Of a DNA stretch of 64,000 bases, positions 8,530 through 17,232 are shown in pieces. The DNA lies in NCBI RefSeq assembly GCF_003234115.2, contig NZ_CP126251.1, positions 3,224,001 to 3,288,000 on the forward strand, in the 5' to 3' direction. Source of the DNA: Curtobacterium sp. MCPF17_002 (GTDB lineage Bacteria > Actinomycetota > Actinomycetes > Actinomycetales > Microbacteriaceae). The translations under genes and the position numbers were made by a program. Below the pieces are notes generated by a model. That model was not told the DNA's origin, searched no databases, and saw only the letters and a list, made by a program, of their open reading frames with translations. The stretch's first letter is position 1. Every line of letters begins with the position of its first letter.

Positions 8530-9891
8530 ATGGAGCACGTCGAGGTCGCGGTGATCGGTGCCGGCGTGGCCGGCCTGACGGCGGCCCGACTGCTGTCCGA
8601 CGCCGGGCGCCGCGTGGTGGTCCTCGAAGCACGCGACCGCGTCGGCGGCCGGGTGCACACGGACCGTCGCGACGGCCTCGTCACGGACCTCGGCGCCTCG
8701 TGGATCCACGGCGTGGACGGCAGCGCAGTCGCCGACGCCGCGGCCGCGTTCGGGATGCGCACGACCGAGTTCACCGTCGGCGGCTACCAGGTCGACGGCC
8801 GGCCCATCACCTACCACGGCCCGGACGGCACCCGGCTCGGTGTCGAGGCCACGGCGCAGTTCGCCGCGGACGTGCACACCGTCGACCGTTCCCTGGCCGA
8901 GGTAATCGAACGGTCGGCCGCGACGGACAGCTACCACGACGTCGTCGAACGAGCCCTCGCGGAGCAGCGCTGGGACGCGGACCGGACCGAGCGGGTCCGC
9001 GAGCACCTCGAGCACCGCAGCGAAGAGCAGTACGGGGTCCCGAGCGCCGAGCTCGCGGCGCACGGACTCGACGACGACACGATCGACGGCGACGAGGTCG
9101 TCTTCCCCGACGGCTACGACGCACTGCCGGAGCACCTCGCCCGTGGCCTCGACGTCCGCCTCGGTCACGTCGTGCACGCGGTCTCCTGGGGGCCGGACGG
9201 AGTCGTCGTCACGAGCGACCGGGCCACCGTCCGGGCGGACGCGGCCGTCGTGACGGTGCCGGTCGGGGTGCTGCTGTCCGACGAGTTCACGATCACGCCA
9301 CCCCTGCCCGAGCGGCACCGCGATGCCCTCGGCCGCCTGCGGATGAACGCCTTCGAGAAGGTCGTGCTCCGCTTCCCCACGCGGTTCTGGGACGACGACG
9401 TCTACGCGATCCGGCAGCTCGGACCGTCGGGGCGGTGGTGGCACTCCTGGTACGACCTCACTCGCCTGGACGGCGTCCCGACCCTGCTCACCTTCGCCGC
9501 GGGACCGGCGGCGCGGACGATCCGAGGGTGGACCGACGAACAGGTCGCCACCTCGGTCCTCGAGCAGCTCCGGCGGCTGTACGGGGACCGGGTGGGGACG
9601 CCGACCTCGGTGCACGTCACGGCGTGGCAGGACGATCCGTACGCCCGGGGCTCGTACGCCCACATGCTCCCGGGCTCGGCGACGAACGACCACGACGACC
9701 TCGCACTGCCGATCGGGGGCGTGCTGCACCTGGCCGGTGAGGCAACGTGGACGGACGACCCGGCGACCGTCTCAGCCGCCCTGTACTCGGGGCACCGGGC
9801 CGCGGTCGCCGTACTCGGGCGCGACGTGTCCATCGCTCGGCTCCATCCGGCGAGCGGCTCCGAACCCGCACCGCCCCAGCGCCTAGGCTGA
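8530..9891 (+). CDS. flavin-dependent amine oxidase (FAD, monoamine oxidase family)
   Basis: A 453-residue protein starting with the Rossmann FAD-binding fingerprint ([15 protein letters not shown], residues 8-22), then [12 protein letters not shown], the second hallmark of the amine-oxidase family. The C-terminal part carries the usual FAD-contact segment [26 protein letters not shown] seven bases before the ATG at 8530 fixes the start. The reaction would be oxidative deamination of a primary or secondary amine with release of hydrogen peroxide; the substrate is unknown. It sits 61 bases after the envelope operon and just before a Nudix gene. Confidence 0.88.
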   Translation: MEHVEVAVIGAGVAGLTAARLLSDAGRRVVVLEARDRVGGRVHTDRRDGLVTDLGASWIHGVDGSAVADAAAAFGMRTTEFTVGGYQVDGRPITYHGPDGTRLGVEATAQFAADVHTVDRSLAEVIERSAATDSYHDVVERALAEQRWDADRTERVREHLEHRSEEQYGVPSAELAAHGLDDDTIDGDEVVFPDGYDALPEHLARGLDVRLGHVVHAVSWGPDGVVVTSDRATVRADAAVVTVPVGVLLSDEFTITPPLPERHRDALGRLRMNAFEKVVLRFPTRFWDDDVYAIRQLGPSGRWWHSWYDLTRLDGVPTLLTFAAGPAARTIRGWTDEQVATSVLEQLRRLYGDRVGTPTSVHVTAWQDDPYARGSYAHMLPGSATNDHDDLALPIGGVLHLAGEATWTDDPATVSAALYSGHRAAVAVLGRDVSIARLHPASGSEPAPPQRLG

Positions 9892-9895
9892 CGAC

Positions 9896-10588
9896 GTGGT
9901 CACCGCACGTCAGCAGCTGTCCGCGCTGGTCCGCCCCGGCGAGCCGCCGCTCGTGCCCGACATGCCGATCGCCGAGTCCTCCCGGCACGCCGCGGTCCTC
10001 ATCCTGTTCGGGGTGCTCGACCGGGTCCCGAGCGAGCGGAGCGCCGTCGACGACCGCGTCGGTCAGGACCTCGACGTCCTGCTGCTCGCCCGCGCCGCGA
10101 CCCTCCGGGCACACCCGGGCGAGGTGGCGTTCCCCGGTGGCCGCATCGACCCGGGTGACGCCGGCCCCACCGCGGCCGCCCTGCGCGAAGCCCACGAGGA
10201 GACCGGGCTCGACCCCGCCGGCGTCGACGTGCTCGGCATGCTGCACCCGGTGCCGCTCTCGTTCTCTCGGCACCTGGTGACACCCGTGCTCGGCTGGTGG
10301 CGGGAGCGCTCAGCGGTGCGGGTCGTCGACGAAGGGGAGTCCGCAGCCGTCTTCCGCGCACCGGTCGCGGACCTGCTCGATCCCGCACACCGTGGCGTGA
10401 CCGTCATCCGCCGTGACGGACACGAATGGCGTGGCCCGGCCTTCACGATCGACACCGGATCGGGAACCCACACCGTCTGGGGCTTCACCGCGATGCTGCT
10501 CGATGCACTCTTCGACCGGCTCGGGTGGGCCGAGCCGTGGGACCGCGCTCGCGAGATCCCGCTGCCGTCCGGGAGCGCCCGCCGCTGA
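9896..10588 (+). CDS. Nudix hydrolase, CoA pyrophosphatase type
   Basis: The 230-residue product contains the CoA-type Nudix signature: LLARAATLRAHPGEVAFPGG runs directly into a Nudix box with REAHEETGL. In the box the first acidic residue is Asp rather than the usual Glu, a conservative swap. Such enzymes cleave the pyrophosphate of CoA or its oxidised derivatives into 3',5'-ADP and phosphopantetheine. The GTG at 9896 follows the amine-oxidase stop by four bases, so the two are probably co-transcribed. Confidence 0.87.
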   Translation: MVTARQQLSALVRPGEPPLVPDMPIAESSRHAAVLILFGVLDRVPSERSAVDDRVGQDLDVLLLARAATLRAHPGEVAFPGGRIDPGDAGPTAAALREAHEETGLDPAGVDVLGMLHPVPLSFSRHLVTPVLGWWRERSAVRVVDEGESAAVFRAPVADLLDPAHRGVTVIRRDGHEWRGPAFTIDTGSGTHTVWGFTAMLLDALFDRLGWAEPWDRAREIPLPSGSARR

Positions 10589-10610
10589 GCACTCGCCGGA
10601 GCGAACGACG

Positions 10611-10655
10611 CAGCACGACGACGCGGCACGACGGCAGCACGACGACGCGGCAGGA
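10611..10655. repeat. short tandem repeat, about 24-bp period, two units
   Basis: CAGCACGACGACGCGGCA occurs twice in a row (from 10611 and from 10636) in the 75-base gap between the Nudix gene and the convergent TetR gene. It has no coding potential. It may form part of a weak bidirectional terminator or simply be a slippage-prone tract. Confidence 0.5.
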
Positions 10656-10663
10656 CGACGCGA

Positions 10664-11239
10664 TCAGTCGCCGAGAAGCGCCGTCACCGCGTCCACGACG
10701 ATCTGCCGCCGTCGCGCCGCCGTGACGGCCGGCACGAACGTCTCGAACTCGGGGCTGGCCGCGCTCCAGAACGCGGCCAGGTGCACCACCAGTCCGAGGA
10801 GCACGGGCGCTCGCCAGGAGCGCGGCAGGACCCCGGCCCGCTGGGCCCGTTCGACCTCGGCGATCGCCGCGGCGTCGGTGCTCACGACCGCCTCGAGCGG
10901 CGGCTCCGCGCCGCGCTCCAGACGGTGCCACGTCGCCAGTCGCGGCACCCAGGGGTGCTCCGTGAAGTGGTCGTGCAGCCGCCCGGCGGACGCCGCCAGG
11001 TCCTCGGTGTCGATCGGCACCGCGTCGAGGGTCTCGGCGACGGTCTGCGCGTACAGCGCGTCGAACAGGCCTTCCTTGCTGCCGAAGTAGTGGAAGATCT
11101 GCGCCTTGTTGCTCGCCGACGCTGCGGCGATGCGCTCGATGCGGGCGCCGCCGATCCCGACCGCGGCGAACTCGTCGCGCGCGGCGAGCAGGAGCTTCGC
11201 GCGCATCGCGTCAGCGGCTGGGGGCGTGAAGCGGGGCAT
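10664..11239 (-). CDS. TetR family transcriptional regulator
   Basis: A 191-residue protein with a TetR N-terminal DNA-binding domain (about residues 10-60: AARDEFAAVGIGGARIERIA, then the recognition helix region NKAQIFHYFGSKEGLFDAL) and a helical ligand-binding C-terminal domain. The ATG at 11239 is the only start in good register with the domain. It is monocistronic, downstream of the decarboxylase operon on the same strand and separated from it by the 48-base palindrome. The effector and target are not evident. Confidence 0.88.
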   Translation of the reverse strand: MPRFTPPAADAMRAKLLLAARDEFAAVGIGGARIERIAAASASNKAQIFHYFGSKEGLFDALYAQTVAETLDAVPIDTEDLAASAGRLHDHFTEHPWVPRLATWHRLERGAEPPLEAVVSTDAAAIAEVERAQRAGVLPRSWRAPVLLGLVVHLAAFWSAASPEFETFVPAVTAARRRQIVVDAVTALLGD

Positions 11240-11294
11240 GGCGTCCACCGTACCGAGCGTGTGGTCGCGTCGGGGCACCAGTTGCGGACCGGAC

Positions 11295-11342
11295 GACGGA
11301 CTGGAGGCGCGGTGCCAGCTGGCACCGCGCCTCCAGTCCGTC
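11295..11342. terminator. 48-bp near-perfect palindrome ending the decarboxylase operon
   Basis: The arms GACGGACTGGAGGCGCGG and CCGCGCCTCCAGTCCGTC flank the centre TGCCAGCTGGCA, forming a continuous palindrome. It lies 11 bases after the stop of the last minus-strand gene of the ubiX/ubiD operon and before the TetR gene. It is the longest of the left-flank hairpin family and is likely a terminator. Confidence 0.65.
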
Positions 11343-11352
11343 TCGTCCGTCG

Positions 11353-11607
11353 CTACGAGACCTCGTCGAACCACCACTGGTGTGGCGGTCGCCGCACCAG
11401 GTCCCCGGGGTCGGCGGCGATCCGCGGCCGGTCCGGACCGTCGACCGAGGCGATCACGACGACCCGGTCGTCGTTCGACCGGAACAGGCGTGCGTCGGCC
11501 GAGCCGAGTTCGGGCAGGGCGACCTCGCGCACCCAGGCGACCAGGTCGTCGCCCTGGCTCGGGGACGCGGCGGCCTCCCACATGAGGGTCGGGCGGCCGG
11601 CGCTCAT
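11353..11607 (-). CDS. small protein of the decarboxylase operon, 84 aa
   Basis: An 84-residue protein (start MSAGRPTLMWEAAASPSQGD) whose ATG overlaps the stop of the VdcD-like gene (ATGA). Its first half resembles small ferredoxin-like antibiotic-biosynthesis-monooxygenase folds (the LMWEA...ELV.WV pattern), but the match is weak. As the last gene of a fully overlapping operon with ubiX, ubiD and vdcD homologues it is probably an accessory of that pathway. Its real role is unknown. Confidence 0.68.
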   Translation of the reverse strand: MSAGRPTLMWEAAASPSQGDDLVAWVREVALPELGSADARLFRSNDDRVVVIASVDGPDRPRIAADPGDLVRRPPHQWWFDEVS

Positions 11608-11852
11608 CGTTCGAGGAGCGGCGGCACGCGCGGGATCTCCTCGGCGTGCTGCATGTCCGCCTCGGTCAGGCGGAACACCTCGGGGTAGGCGTCGCGCTGG
11701 GAGCGGCGGGCCGGTTCCGTGGTGCGCCAGGTGTACAGGCAGCGCTCGCACTGCCGGAGCTCCCAGACACCGGCGACGGGGCTGAGGGCGATCGTCTCGA
11801 TCGCCTCGGCGCCGCAGCGGGGGCAGACGGACTGGGACGGGGACGCGGTCAT
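11604..11852 (-). CDS. vdcD: non-oxidative hydroxyarylic acid decarboxylase subunit D
   Basis: The 82-residue product matches the small D subunit of vanillate/4-hydroxybenzoate decarboxylases (VdcD/BsdD/YclD type). A CPRC pair comes near the N-terminus, then SPVAGVWELRQCERC and WRTTEPARR. The two CxxC pairs probably bind zinc. It overlaps the ubiD-like gene by four bases. In characterised systems all three subunits (B, C, D) are needed for full decarboxylation of phenolic acids; that all three occur here in order supports the assignment. Confidence 0.85.
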   Translation of the reverse strand: MTASPSQSVCPRCGAEAIETIALSPVAGVWELRQCERCLYTWRTTEPARRSQRDAYPEVFRLTEADMQHAEEIPRVPPLLER

Positions 11853-13276
11853 CGCTGTGCTCCGATCATGGTCGTGAGGCGGGTGATCCAGTCCGCGGTC
11901 TCGGGGAGGTCCCGTGCGGGCTGACTGAAGTGGCCGCGGGCGTCCGGGGCCACGGGCGTCGTCGCGTCGATGATGAGCTTGTCCGTGATGCCGGACGGCG
12001 ACGAGCTCGGGTCGAGGGCGACGACGGACATGTTCGGCAGCTGCACGAGGTCACCGGCCGGGTTCACCTTCGTCGACAGCGCCCACATCACCTGCGGCAG
12101 GTTGAAGGGGTCGACGTCCTCGTCCACGACGATGACCATCTTCACGTAGCCGAGACCGTGCGGCGTGGTCATGGCACGCATCCCGACCGCCTTCGCGAAG
12201 CCGCCGTAGCGCTTCTTCGTCGAGACGATGGCGAGCAGCCCGTGCGTGTACATGGCGTTGACCGCCTGCACCTCGGGGAAGTCCGCCTTGAGCTGCTTGT
12301 ACAGCGGCACGCACGTCGCCGGGCCGATCAGGTAGTCGACCTCCGTCCACGGCATCCCGAGGTAGAGCGACTCGAAGATCGGCTTCGTGCGGAACGAGAT
12401 CCGGTCGATGCGGATCACGGGCATGCTGTGGCCGCCGGAGTAGTGCCCGGTGAACTCGCCGAACGGGCCTTCGAGCTCACGCTTGCGGCCCTCGATGACG
12501 CCCTCGATGACCACTTCGGAGCCCCACGGCACGTCGAAGCCGGTGAGCGGTGCGGTCGCGATCGGGTACGGCGACTGTCGGATCGCTCCGGCCATCTCGT
12601 ACTCGGACTGGTCGTAGCGGAGCGGGGTCGACGCCATCAGGGTGATGATCGGGTCGTTGCCGAGCGTGATCGCGATGGGGAGGTCCTCGCCGCGTTCCTC
12701 GGCGGCGTGCAGGTGCAGCGCGACGTCGTGGACGGGCACCGGCTGAATGGCGAGGCGTCGCTTCCCCTTGACCTGCATCCGGTAGATGCCGACGTTCTGC
12801 TTGTCGAAGCTGTCGGGGTCGTCGGGGTCGCGTGAGACGACGGCGGCCTTGTCGAGGTAGAAGCCGCCGTCGCCGTCGTTCAGGCGGAAGAGCGGGAGCA
12901 GGTCGAAGACGTTGATGTCGTCGCCCTCGACCGTGTTCTCGCGCCACGGGGCGTCCTCACGGCGCTCGGGTGCGACCGGGAACGCGTCCCAGCGGCGGAT
13001 GAACTCGGCGACCTGCTCACGCGTCGTGGTCTGCGGGTCCATGCCCATCGCGATCGCGTGGTTCGGCCAGGAGCCGAGCGTGTTGAGGGCGACCGTGGCA
13101 TCGGTGAAGCCCTGGATGTTGTCGAAGAGGAGGCCAGGGGCGGCCTCCCCGATCCGGCCGGCGGCGTTCGCGGCGGCGGCGAGGTCGGGCTCCGCCTGCA
13201 CCTCGTCGGAGATGCGGAGCAGCTGCCCGTGCTCGTCGAGCGCGTCGAGGAACGACCGTAGGTCATCGAACGGCAT
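11849..13276 (-). CDS. vdcC: UbiD-family decarboxylase, hydroxyarylic acid decarboxylase subunit C
   Basis: The 475-residue UbiD-family enzyme uses prenylated FMN to remove the carboxyl group of aromatic acids. The family segments EFTGHYSGGHSMPVIRIDRI and KVNPAGDLVQLPNMSVVALD are clear, and the length is normal for subunit C. The ATG at 13276 lies 14 bases inside the upstream ubiX-like gene, so translation is coupled. With the adjacent UbiX and VdcD homologues it should form a vanillate- or 4-hydroxybenzoate-type decarboxylase, probably for detoxifying plant phenolics. The exact substrate cannot be read. Confidence 0.9.
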   Translation of the reverse strand: MPFDDLRSFLDALDEHGQLLRISDEVQAEPDLAAAANAAGRIGEAAPGLLFDNIQGFTDATVALNTLGSWPNHAIAMGMDPQTTTREQVAEFIRRWDAFPVAPERREDAPWRENTVEGDDINVFDLLPLFRLNDGDGGFYLDKAAVVSRDPDDPDSFDKQNVGIYRMQVKGKRRLAIQPVPVHDVALHLHAAEERGEDLPIAITLGNDPIITLMASTPLRYDQSEYEMAGAIRQSPYPIATAPLTGFDVPWGSEVVIEGVIEGRKRELEGPFGEFTGHYSGGHSMPVIRIDRISFRTKPIFESLYLGMPWTEVDYLIGPATCVPLYKQLKADFPEVQAVNAMYTHGLLAIVSTKKRYGGFAKAVGMRAMTTPHGLGYVKMVIVVDEDVDPFNLPQVMWALSTKVNPAGDLVQLPNMSVVALDPSSSPSGITDKLIIDATTPVAPDARGHFSQPARDLPETADWITRLTTMIGAQR

Positions 13277-13901
13277 CGGATGTCCTTCCTGGTTGACGGT
13301 TGTCGTGTGCCGGAGCGGCGCCGTCACGCACACGCTCCGCGTGGAGTCCCTCCCAGCGCCGGGCGCGGGGGTGGGGCAGGTCGAACTGGTCGAGGACCCG
13401 GGCGACGACGTGGTCGACGATGTCGTCGACGGTCTCCGGGTGGTTGTAGAACGCGGGCATCGGCGGCACGATCCGGACGCCGAGTTCGGCGAGTGCCGTC
13501 ATGTTCTGCAGGTGGATGGCGCTGAGCGGGGTCTCCCGCGGGACGAGCACGAGCTTCCGGTGCTCCTTGAGGACGACGTCTGCCGCTCGGCCGAGCAGTT
13601 CGTCGGCGTACCCGGCGCGGATGCCCGCGAGGGTCTTCATGCTGCACGGGATGATCACCATGCCGTCCGTCCGGAACGACCCCGAGCTGATGGACGCGGC
13701 CTGGTCGCCGGACCCGTGCACGACGTCGGCGAGGGCTCGCACCTCGGACACCGAGTACGGCGTCTCGAGCTCGATCGTCGTCCGCGCCCAGCGGGAGAGC
13801 ACGAGGTGCGTCTCGACCTCGGGGATCTCTCGGAGCGCCTGCAGGAGCGCGACGCCGAGCGGCGCCCCGGTCGCTCCCGACATGCCCACGATGAGTCGCA
13901 T
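13263..13901 (-). CDS. vdcB: UbiX-family flavin prenyltransferase, decarboxylase subunit B
   Basis: The 212-residue protein has the UbiX fold markers: GMSGATGAPLG at the N-terminus (flavin phosphate loop), SSGSF and IIPCSMKTLAGI in the middle, and VLVPRETPLSAIHL. It makes prenylated FMN from reduced FMN and dimethylallyl phosphate, the cofactor for the UbiD partner encoded next. It is the first gene of the operon, 86 bases from the divergent MarR gene, with operator palindromes between. The C-terminal 30 residues are longer and more charged than in minimal UbiX. Confidence 0.9.
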   Translation of the reverse strand: MRLIVGMSGATGAPLGVALLQALREIPEVETHLVLSRWARTTIELETPYSVSEVRALADVVHGSGDQAASISSGSFRTDGMVIIPCSMKTLAGIRAGYADELLGRAADVVLKEHRKLVLVPRETPLSAIHLQNMTALAELGVRIVPPMPAFYNHPETVDDIVDHVVARVLDQFDLPHPRARRWEGLHAERVRDGAAPAHDNRQPGRTSDAVR

Positions 13902-13913
13902 GGCCCTCCTTTT

Positions 13914-13966
13914 GTTCGTATGCGAACTATCTGTCAGGAGTGACTGTACTCTGTTCGTACACGAAC
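13914..13966. promoter_or_regulatory. paired palindromic operator between ubiX and marR
   Basis: Two near-identical inverted repeats, GTTCGTATGCGAAC (13914-13927) and GTTCGTACACGAAC (13953-13966), lie 39 bases apart in the divergent promoter region. Sequence and position suit the adjacent MarR protein binding as a dimer to each site, repressing both the decarboxylase operon and its own gene. This also argues that the MarR coding sequence starts after 13966. Confidence 0.75.
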
Positions 13967-13987
13967 TACAACCGCTCGGAGGCCTCC

Positions 13988-14419
13988 GTGTTCGACGACA
14001 CCGCGTTCCACCTGATGCGCGTGATCCTGCAGGAGCACGGGGCCAGGTGGGCGGAGCGGCTGCCGGACCTCACGAAGCCCCAGTACGCCGTGCTCGAAGC
14101 ACTCGACGACACCGGCGGGCTCGATCAGAAGGCCGTCGGTGAGGCGAGCGCGACGACGAAGGCGACGCTCACTGAGATGCTCGGCCGGATGGAGACCCGG
14201 GGGCTCATCGAGCGCCGCGCCGACGCGGGTGATGCTCGGCGGCGGCTCGTCCTGCTGACGTCGGCGGGCGCTGCGAAGCTGCGGGAGGCGCGGGTCGTCG
14301 CGGGGGCGCTGGAGCGCGAGATGCTCGGTGCGCTGCCGTCGGACGAGGTGGCGCGGTTGACGGAGACGCTCGCGGCGCTCCGCGGGGCGCTGCGGCTGCG
14401 GAGCGACGGGGCGTCCTGA
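13988..14419 (+). CDS. MarR family regulator of the hydroxyarylic acid decarboxylase operon
   Basis: A 143-residue winged-helix regulator: LTKPQYAVLEAL, the recognition region ASATTKATLTEMLGRMETRGLIERR, then the wing with DARRRLVLLT. The GTG at 13988 is chosen because CGGAGG sits just before it and because the open frame upstream would run through the operator palindrome. It is divergent from ubiX/ubiD/vdcD, as phenolic-acid-responsive MarR proteins often are. Release from DNA by a phenolic acid is expected from the family but not shown here. Confidence 0.88.
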   Translation: MFDDTAFHLMRVILQEHGARWAERLPDLTKPQYAVLEALDDTGGLDQKAVGEASATTKATLTEMLGRMETRGLIERRADAGDARRRLVLLTSAGAAKLREARVVAGALEREMLGALPSDEVARLTETLAALRGALRLRSDGAS

Positions 14420-14432
14420 CGACGGACCGGAG

Positions 14433-14456
14433 GCGCGGTGCCAGCTGGCACCGCGC
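14433..14456. terminator. perfect 24-bp palindrome between convergent genes
   Basis: GCGCGGTGCCAG and CTGGCACCGCGC form a perfect palindrome in the 39-base gap between the convergent MarR and TerC genes. It shares its core GGTGCCAGCTGGCACC with the palindrome at 11295. The position suits a bidirectional terminator. Confidence 0.65.
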
Positions 14457-14458
14457 GG

Positions 14459-15469
14459 TCAGTCCGCCGTGCGCGCCGCTTCTTCCTCGTCCGCCGGAGC
14501 CGGGTCCCGGCGCATCCGGACGAGGCTGGCCACGGTCGACGCCGCCATCGCGACGACGATCACCACGAGCGACACCCACGTCGGGATCTCCGGCGCCCAG
14601 GCGATGTGCTCGCCGCCGTTGAGGAACGGCAGCTCGTTGCCGTGCAGTGCGTGCAGCACGAGCTTGACGCCGATGAACGCGAGGATGAACGCGATGCCGT
14701 ACTTGAGGTAGACGAGCCGCTCGAGCAGCCCGCCGAGCAGGAAGTACAGCTGCCGCAGCCCCATCAGGGCGAACACGTTCGCGGTGAACACGATGAACGC
14801 GCTCTCGGTGATGCCGAAGATCGCCGGGATCGAGTCGAGCGCGAAGAGCAGGTCGGTCGTGCCGATCGCGATGAGCACGATGAGCAGCGGCGTGTAGTGC
14901 CGCACCCCGTCGTGGGTGGTCCGGAACTTCATCCCGTCGAAGGTGTCGGTGATGCGCACGCGCCGGCGCAGCAGCCGGACGATGAAGCTGTCCTTCTGCT
15001 CGTCGTCGTCGTCCTCGCCGCGGAGCTGCTGGATAGCGGTCCACACGAGCCACGCGCCGAAGATGTAGAAGATCCAGGAGAAGTTCTCGATGAGCTGCGC
15101 CCCGACGAGGATGAAGACCCCGCGCAGCACGAGCGCGATGATGATGCCCAGCATGAGCACCTCTTGCTGGATCTTCTTCGGCACGGCGAACCTCGCCATG
15201 ATGATGACGAACACGAAGAGGTTGTCGATGCTGAGGCTGTACTCCGTCAGCCAGCCGGCCAGGAACTGACCCGCCGGCTCTCCCCCGGCGAAGTACAGCA
15301 TCGCCAGCGCGAAGACGAGCGCGAGGCCGACGTAGACGCCGACCCAGATGCCGGACTCCTTGAGCGTCGGGACGTGCGGACGGCGGGCGACGATGACCAG
15401 GTCCGCGAGCAGGATCGCGACGAGCGCGATGATCGACCCGACTTCGAACACGACGGGGAGCTCGGGCAT
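14459..15469 (-). CDS. TerC family integral membrane protein
   Basis: The 336-residue polytopic protein has about nine hydrophobic segments and the TerC markers LTEYSLSIDNLFVFVIIM and LLFALDSIPAIFGIT, whose paired acidic residues within membrane helices are diagnostic. TerC-type proteins are linked to metal (manganese) export or metalation of secreted proteins and to tellurite resistance. The C-terminus is acidic and cytoplasmic. No yybP-ykoY-type riboswitch structure was found upstream (15470-15600). It is monocistronic. Confidence 0.9.
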   Translation of the reverse strand: MPELPVVFEVGSIIALVAILLADLVIVARRPHVPTLKESGIWVGVYVGLALVFALAMLYFAGGEPAGQFLAGWLTEYSLSIDNLFVFVIIMARFAVPKKIQQEVLMLGIIIALVLRGVFILVGAQLIENFSWIFYIFGAWLVWTAIQQLRGEDDDDEQKDSFIVRLLRRRVRITDTFDGMKFRTTHDGVRHYTPLLIVLIAIGTTDLLFALDSIPAIFGITESAFIVFTANVFALMGLRQLYFLLGGLLERLVYLKYGIAFILAFIGVKLVLHALHGNELPFLNGGEHIAWAPEIPTWVSLVVIVVAMAASTVASLVRMRRDPAPADEEEAARTAD

Positions 15470-15603
15470 GCGGAGCCTTCCTTGCAGGGTGAGAGTTCGT
15501 GCAGCCAGTGCGACGGCGGAGTCCAGTGTCCCGGAAGTTCCGCCCGCTCGCGAACCCGCTGGCCAGACCCCGCGTCCCTACACGGACGCCTCGGTCCCCC
15601 GCG

Positions 15604-17076
15604 TCACACCGACGCCTCGGTCCCCCGCGCCTTCCCGACCACGACGTCGACGATCCCGGCGAGCAGCGCCGCCGCGACGAACCCGAGCGACACCCCGAGC
15701 GCCAGCGGCAGACCCTGCGAGTAGTCCCCGTGTGAGTCGGCGAGCGCGGAGTAGAAGACGCTGCCGACGGCGGCGATGCCGATCGCGGAGCCGACACGCG
15801 CCCCGACCTGGATGAGGCCACCCGCCGAGCCGCCCTGCTCGACCGGCACCTCGGACAGCGTGAGCGTCTGGTTCGGCGAGATGGTCAGCCCGGAGCCGAC
15901 ACCAGCCACGAGCAACGGGAGGACGAGCCACCACCCGAGGTCGGACCGGTAGTGGTTCGCGACGACCCAGATCACACCGCCGAGGCCGAGCAGCACCAGG
16001 ACCGTCCCGACGACGATGAGCTGTCGACCGAACCGGTGCACGACCCGCCCGCCGATCGTCGAGGCGATCCCGGACCCGACGGCGAAGGCGACGGAGGACA
16101 GCCCCGCCTGCAGCGCCGAGTAGTGCAGACCGGACTGCAGCGCGAGCGTCAGGACGAAGAACAGCGGGGTGAACCCGGCGAAGTAGAGCGTCGCGAGTCC
16201 GACGCCGAGCGAGAACGACCGACGCCGGAAGAGCCGCAGGTCGATCACGGGCTCCTTCGTGCGCTGGTACCGCCGCTCCCACAGCACGAACACGACACCC
16301 AGCACGACGGCCACGACCACGAGCCACCACTTCGCGTTGCTCTTCCACTGCTCGGACTGCACGAACGGCAGCAGCAGGGCGACCACGGCGGCACCGAGCA
16401 GCGCAATCCCGACCGGGTCGAAGTCGTGCTTCCGCCCCCGTTCGGCGCGGGCCGCGGTCGGCAGGTAGCGGAAGGCCAGGAGGATCGTGACCAGCCCCAC
16501 GGGCAGGTTCACGAAGAAGACGAACCGCCACCCGTTCTCCGTCCCGAAGGCCGTGATGAGCAGGCCGCCGACGAGCGGGCCGATCGCGGTCGCGATGCCG
16601 ACCGTCGCGCCGAACAGCCCGAACGCGGTGCCGCGTTCCTTGCCGCGGAACAGCTGCTGGATGAGCGCGGTGACCTGCGGCGTCAGCAGACCGCCGGCGA
16701 GGCCCTGCACCAGGCGGGCGATCACCAGGACGATGCCGTTCGGGGCGAAGCCGCACAGGGCACTCGCCACGGTGAACAGACCGACCCCGATGACGAACAT
16801 CCGTCGGCGCCCGGAGACGTCCCCGAGCCGCCCGCCGGGGACGAGCAGGAGCCCGAACGACAGCGCGTAGCCGGAGAGGATCCACTGCACCGCCTCGGGC
16901 GAGGCCCCCGGGAGCCCCTTCGAGATCGACTGCAGCGCGACGTTGACGATCGACACGTCGAGCAGGACGATCCCGCCGCCGAGCAGGCAGATGACGAGGG
17001 CCTTCCAGCGGTTCGGGTCCGGCTGGTCGGTGGGAGCCGCATCGGGCTCGACGGGTGTGCGCGGTTCAGCAGTCAT
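15604..17076 (-). CDS. MFS multidrug transporter, DHA2 (14-helix) family
   Basis: The 490-residue protein has about 14 transmembrane helices. It carries the DHA2 motifs LDVSIVNVALQSI (motif D1) in helix 1 and LGDVSGRRRMF (motif A) in loop 2-3, and motif C in helix 5 (GATVGIATAIGPLVGG). It would export drugs or metabolites in exchange for protons. The ATG at 17076 is the first start, and the charged Pro/Asp-rich N-terminus (residues 1-25) is cytoplasmic. No regulator gene is adjacent, and the start region faces the divergent phospholipase D gene. Confidence 0.9.
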   Translation of the reverse strand: MTAEPRTPVEPDAAPTDQPDPNRWKALVICLLGGGIVLLDVSIVNVALQSISKGLPGASPEAVQWILSGYALSFGLLLVPGGRLGDVSGRRRMFVIGVGLFTVASALCGFAPNGIVLVIARLVQGLAGGLLTPQVTALIQQLFRGKERGTAFGLFGATVGIATAIGPLVGGLLITAFGTENGWRFVFFVNLPVGLVTILLAFRYLPTAARAERGRKHDFDPVGIALLGAAVVALLLPFVQSEQWKSNAKWWLVVVAVVLGVVFVLWERRYQRTKEPVIDLRLFRRRSFSLGVGLATLYFAGFTPLFFVLTLALQSGLHYSALQAGLSSVAFAVGSGIASTIGGRVVHRFGRQLIVVGTVLVLLGLGGVIWVVANHYRSDLGWWLVLPLLVAGVGSGLTISPNQTLTLSEVPVEQGGSAGGLIQVGARVGSAIGIAAVGSVFYSALADSHGDYSQGLPLALGVSLGFVAAALLAGIVDVVVGKARGTEASV

Positions 17077-17232
17077 GACGCCCTCACGGTAGGCGCGTGC
17101 GCCGCCGGGGTCCGCGGAGACCGCGCTTCCCGTCCGACTCGCAGGGCGACCTGAGGACCCCCACAGCACCGCGCCTCCCGCCGTACCCCCGCCCGCCGTA
17201 CCGCCGACGGGTCCGCCCCGTAGTCTCCAGGG

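Noticed and set aside
15470..15603. Manganese (yybP-ykoY) riboswitch upstream of TerC
   Set aside because: The expected conserved loops and paired stems are not visible in the leader sequence.
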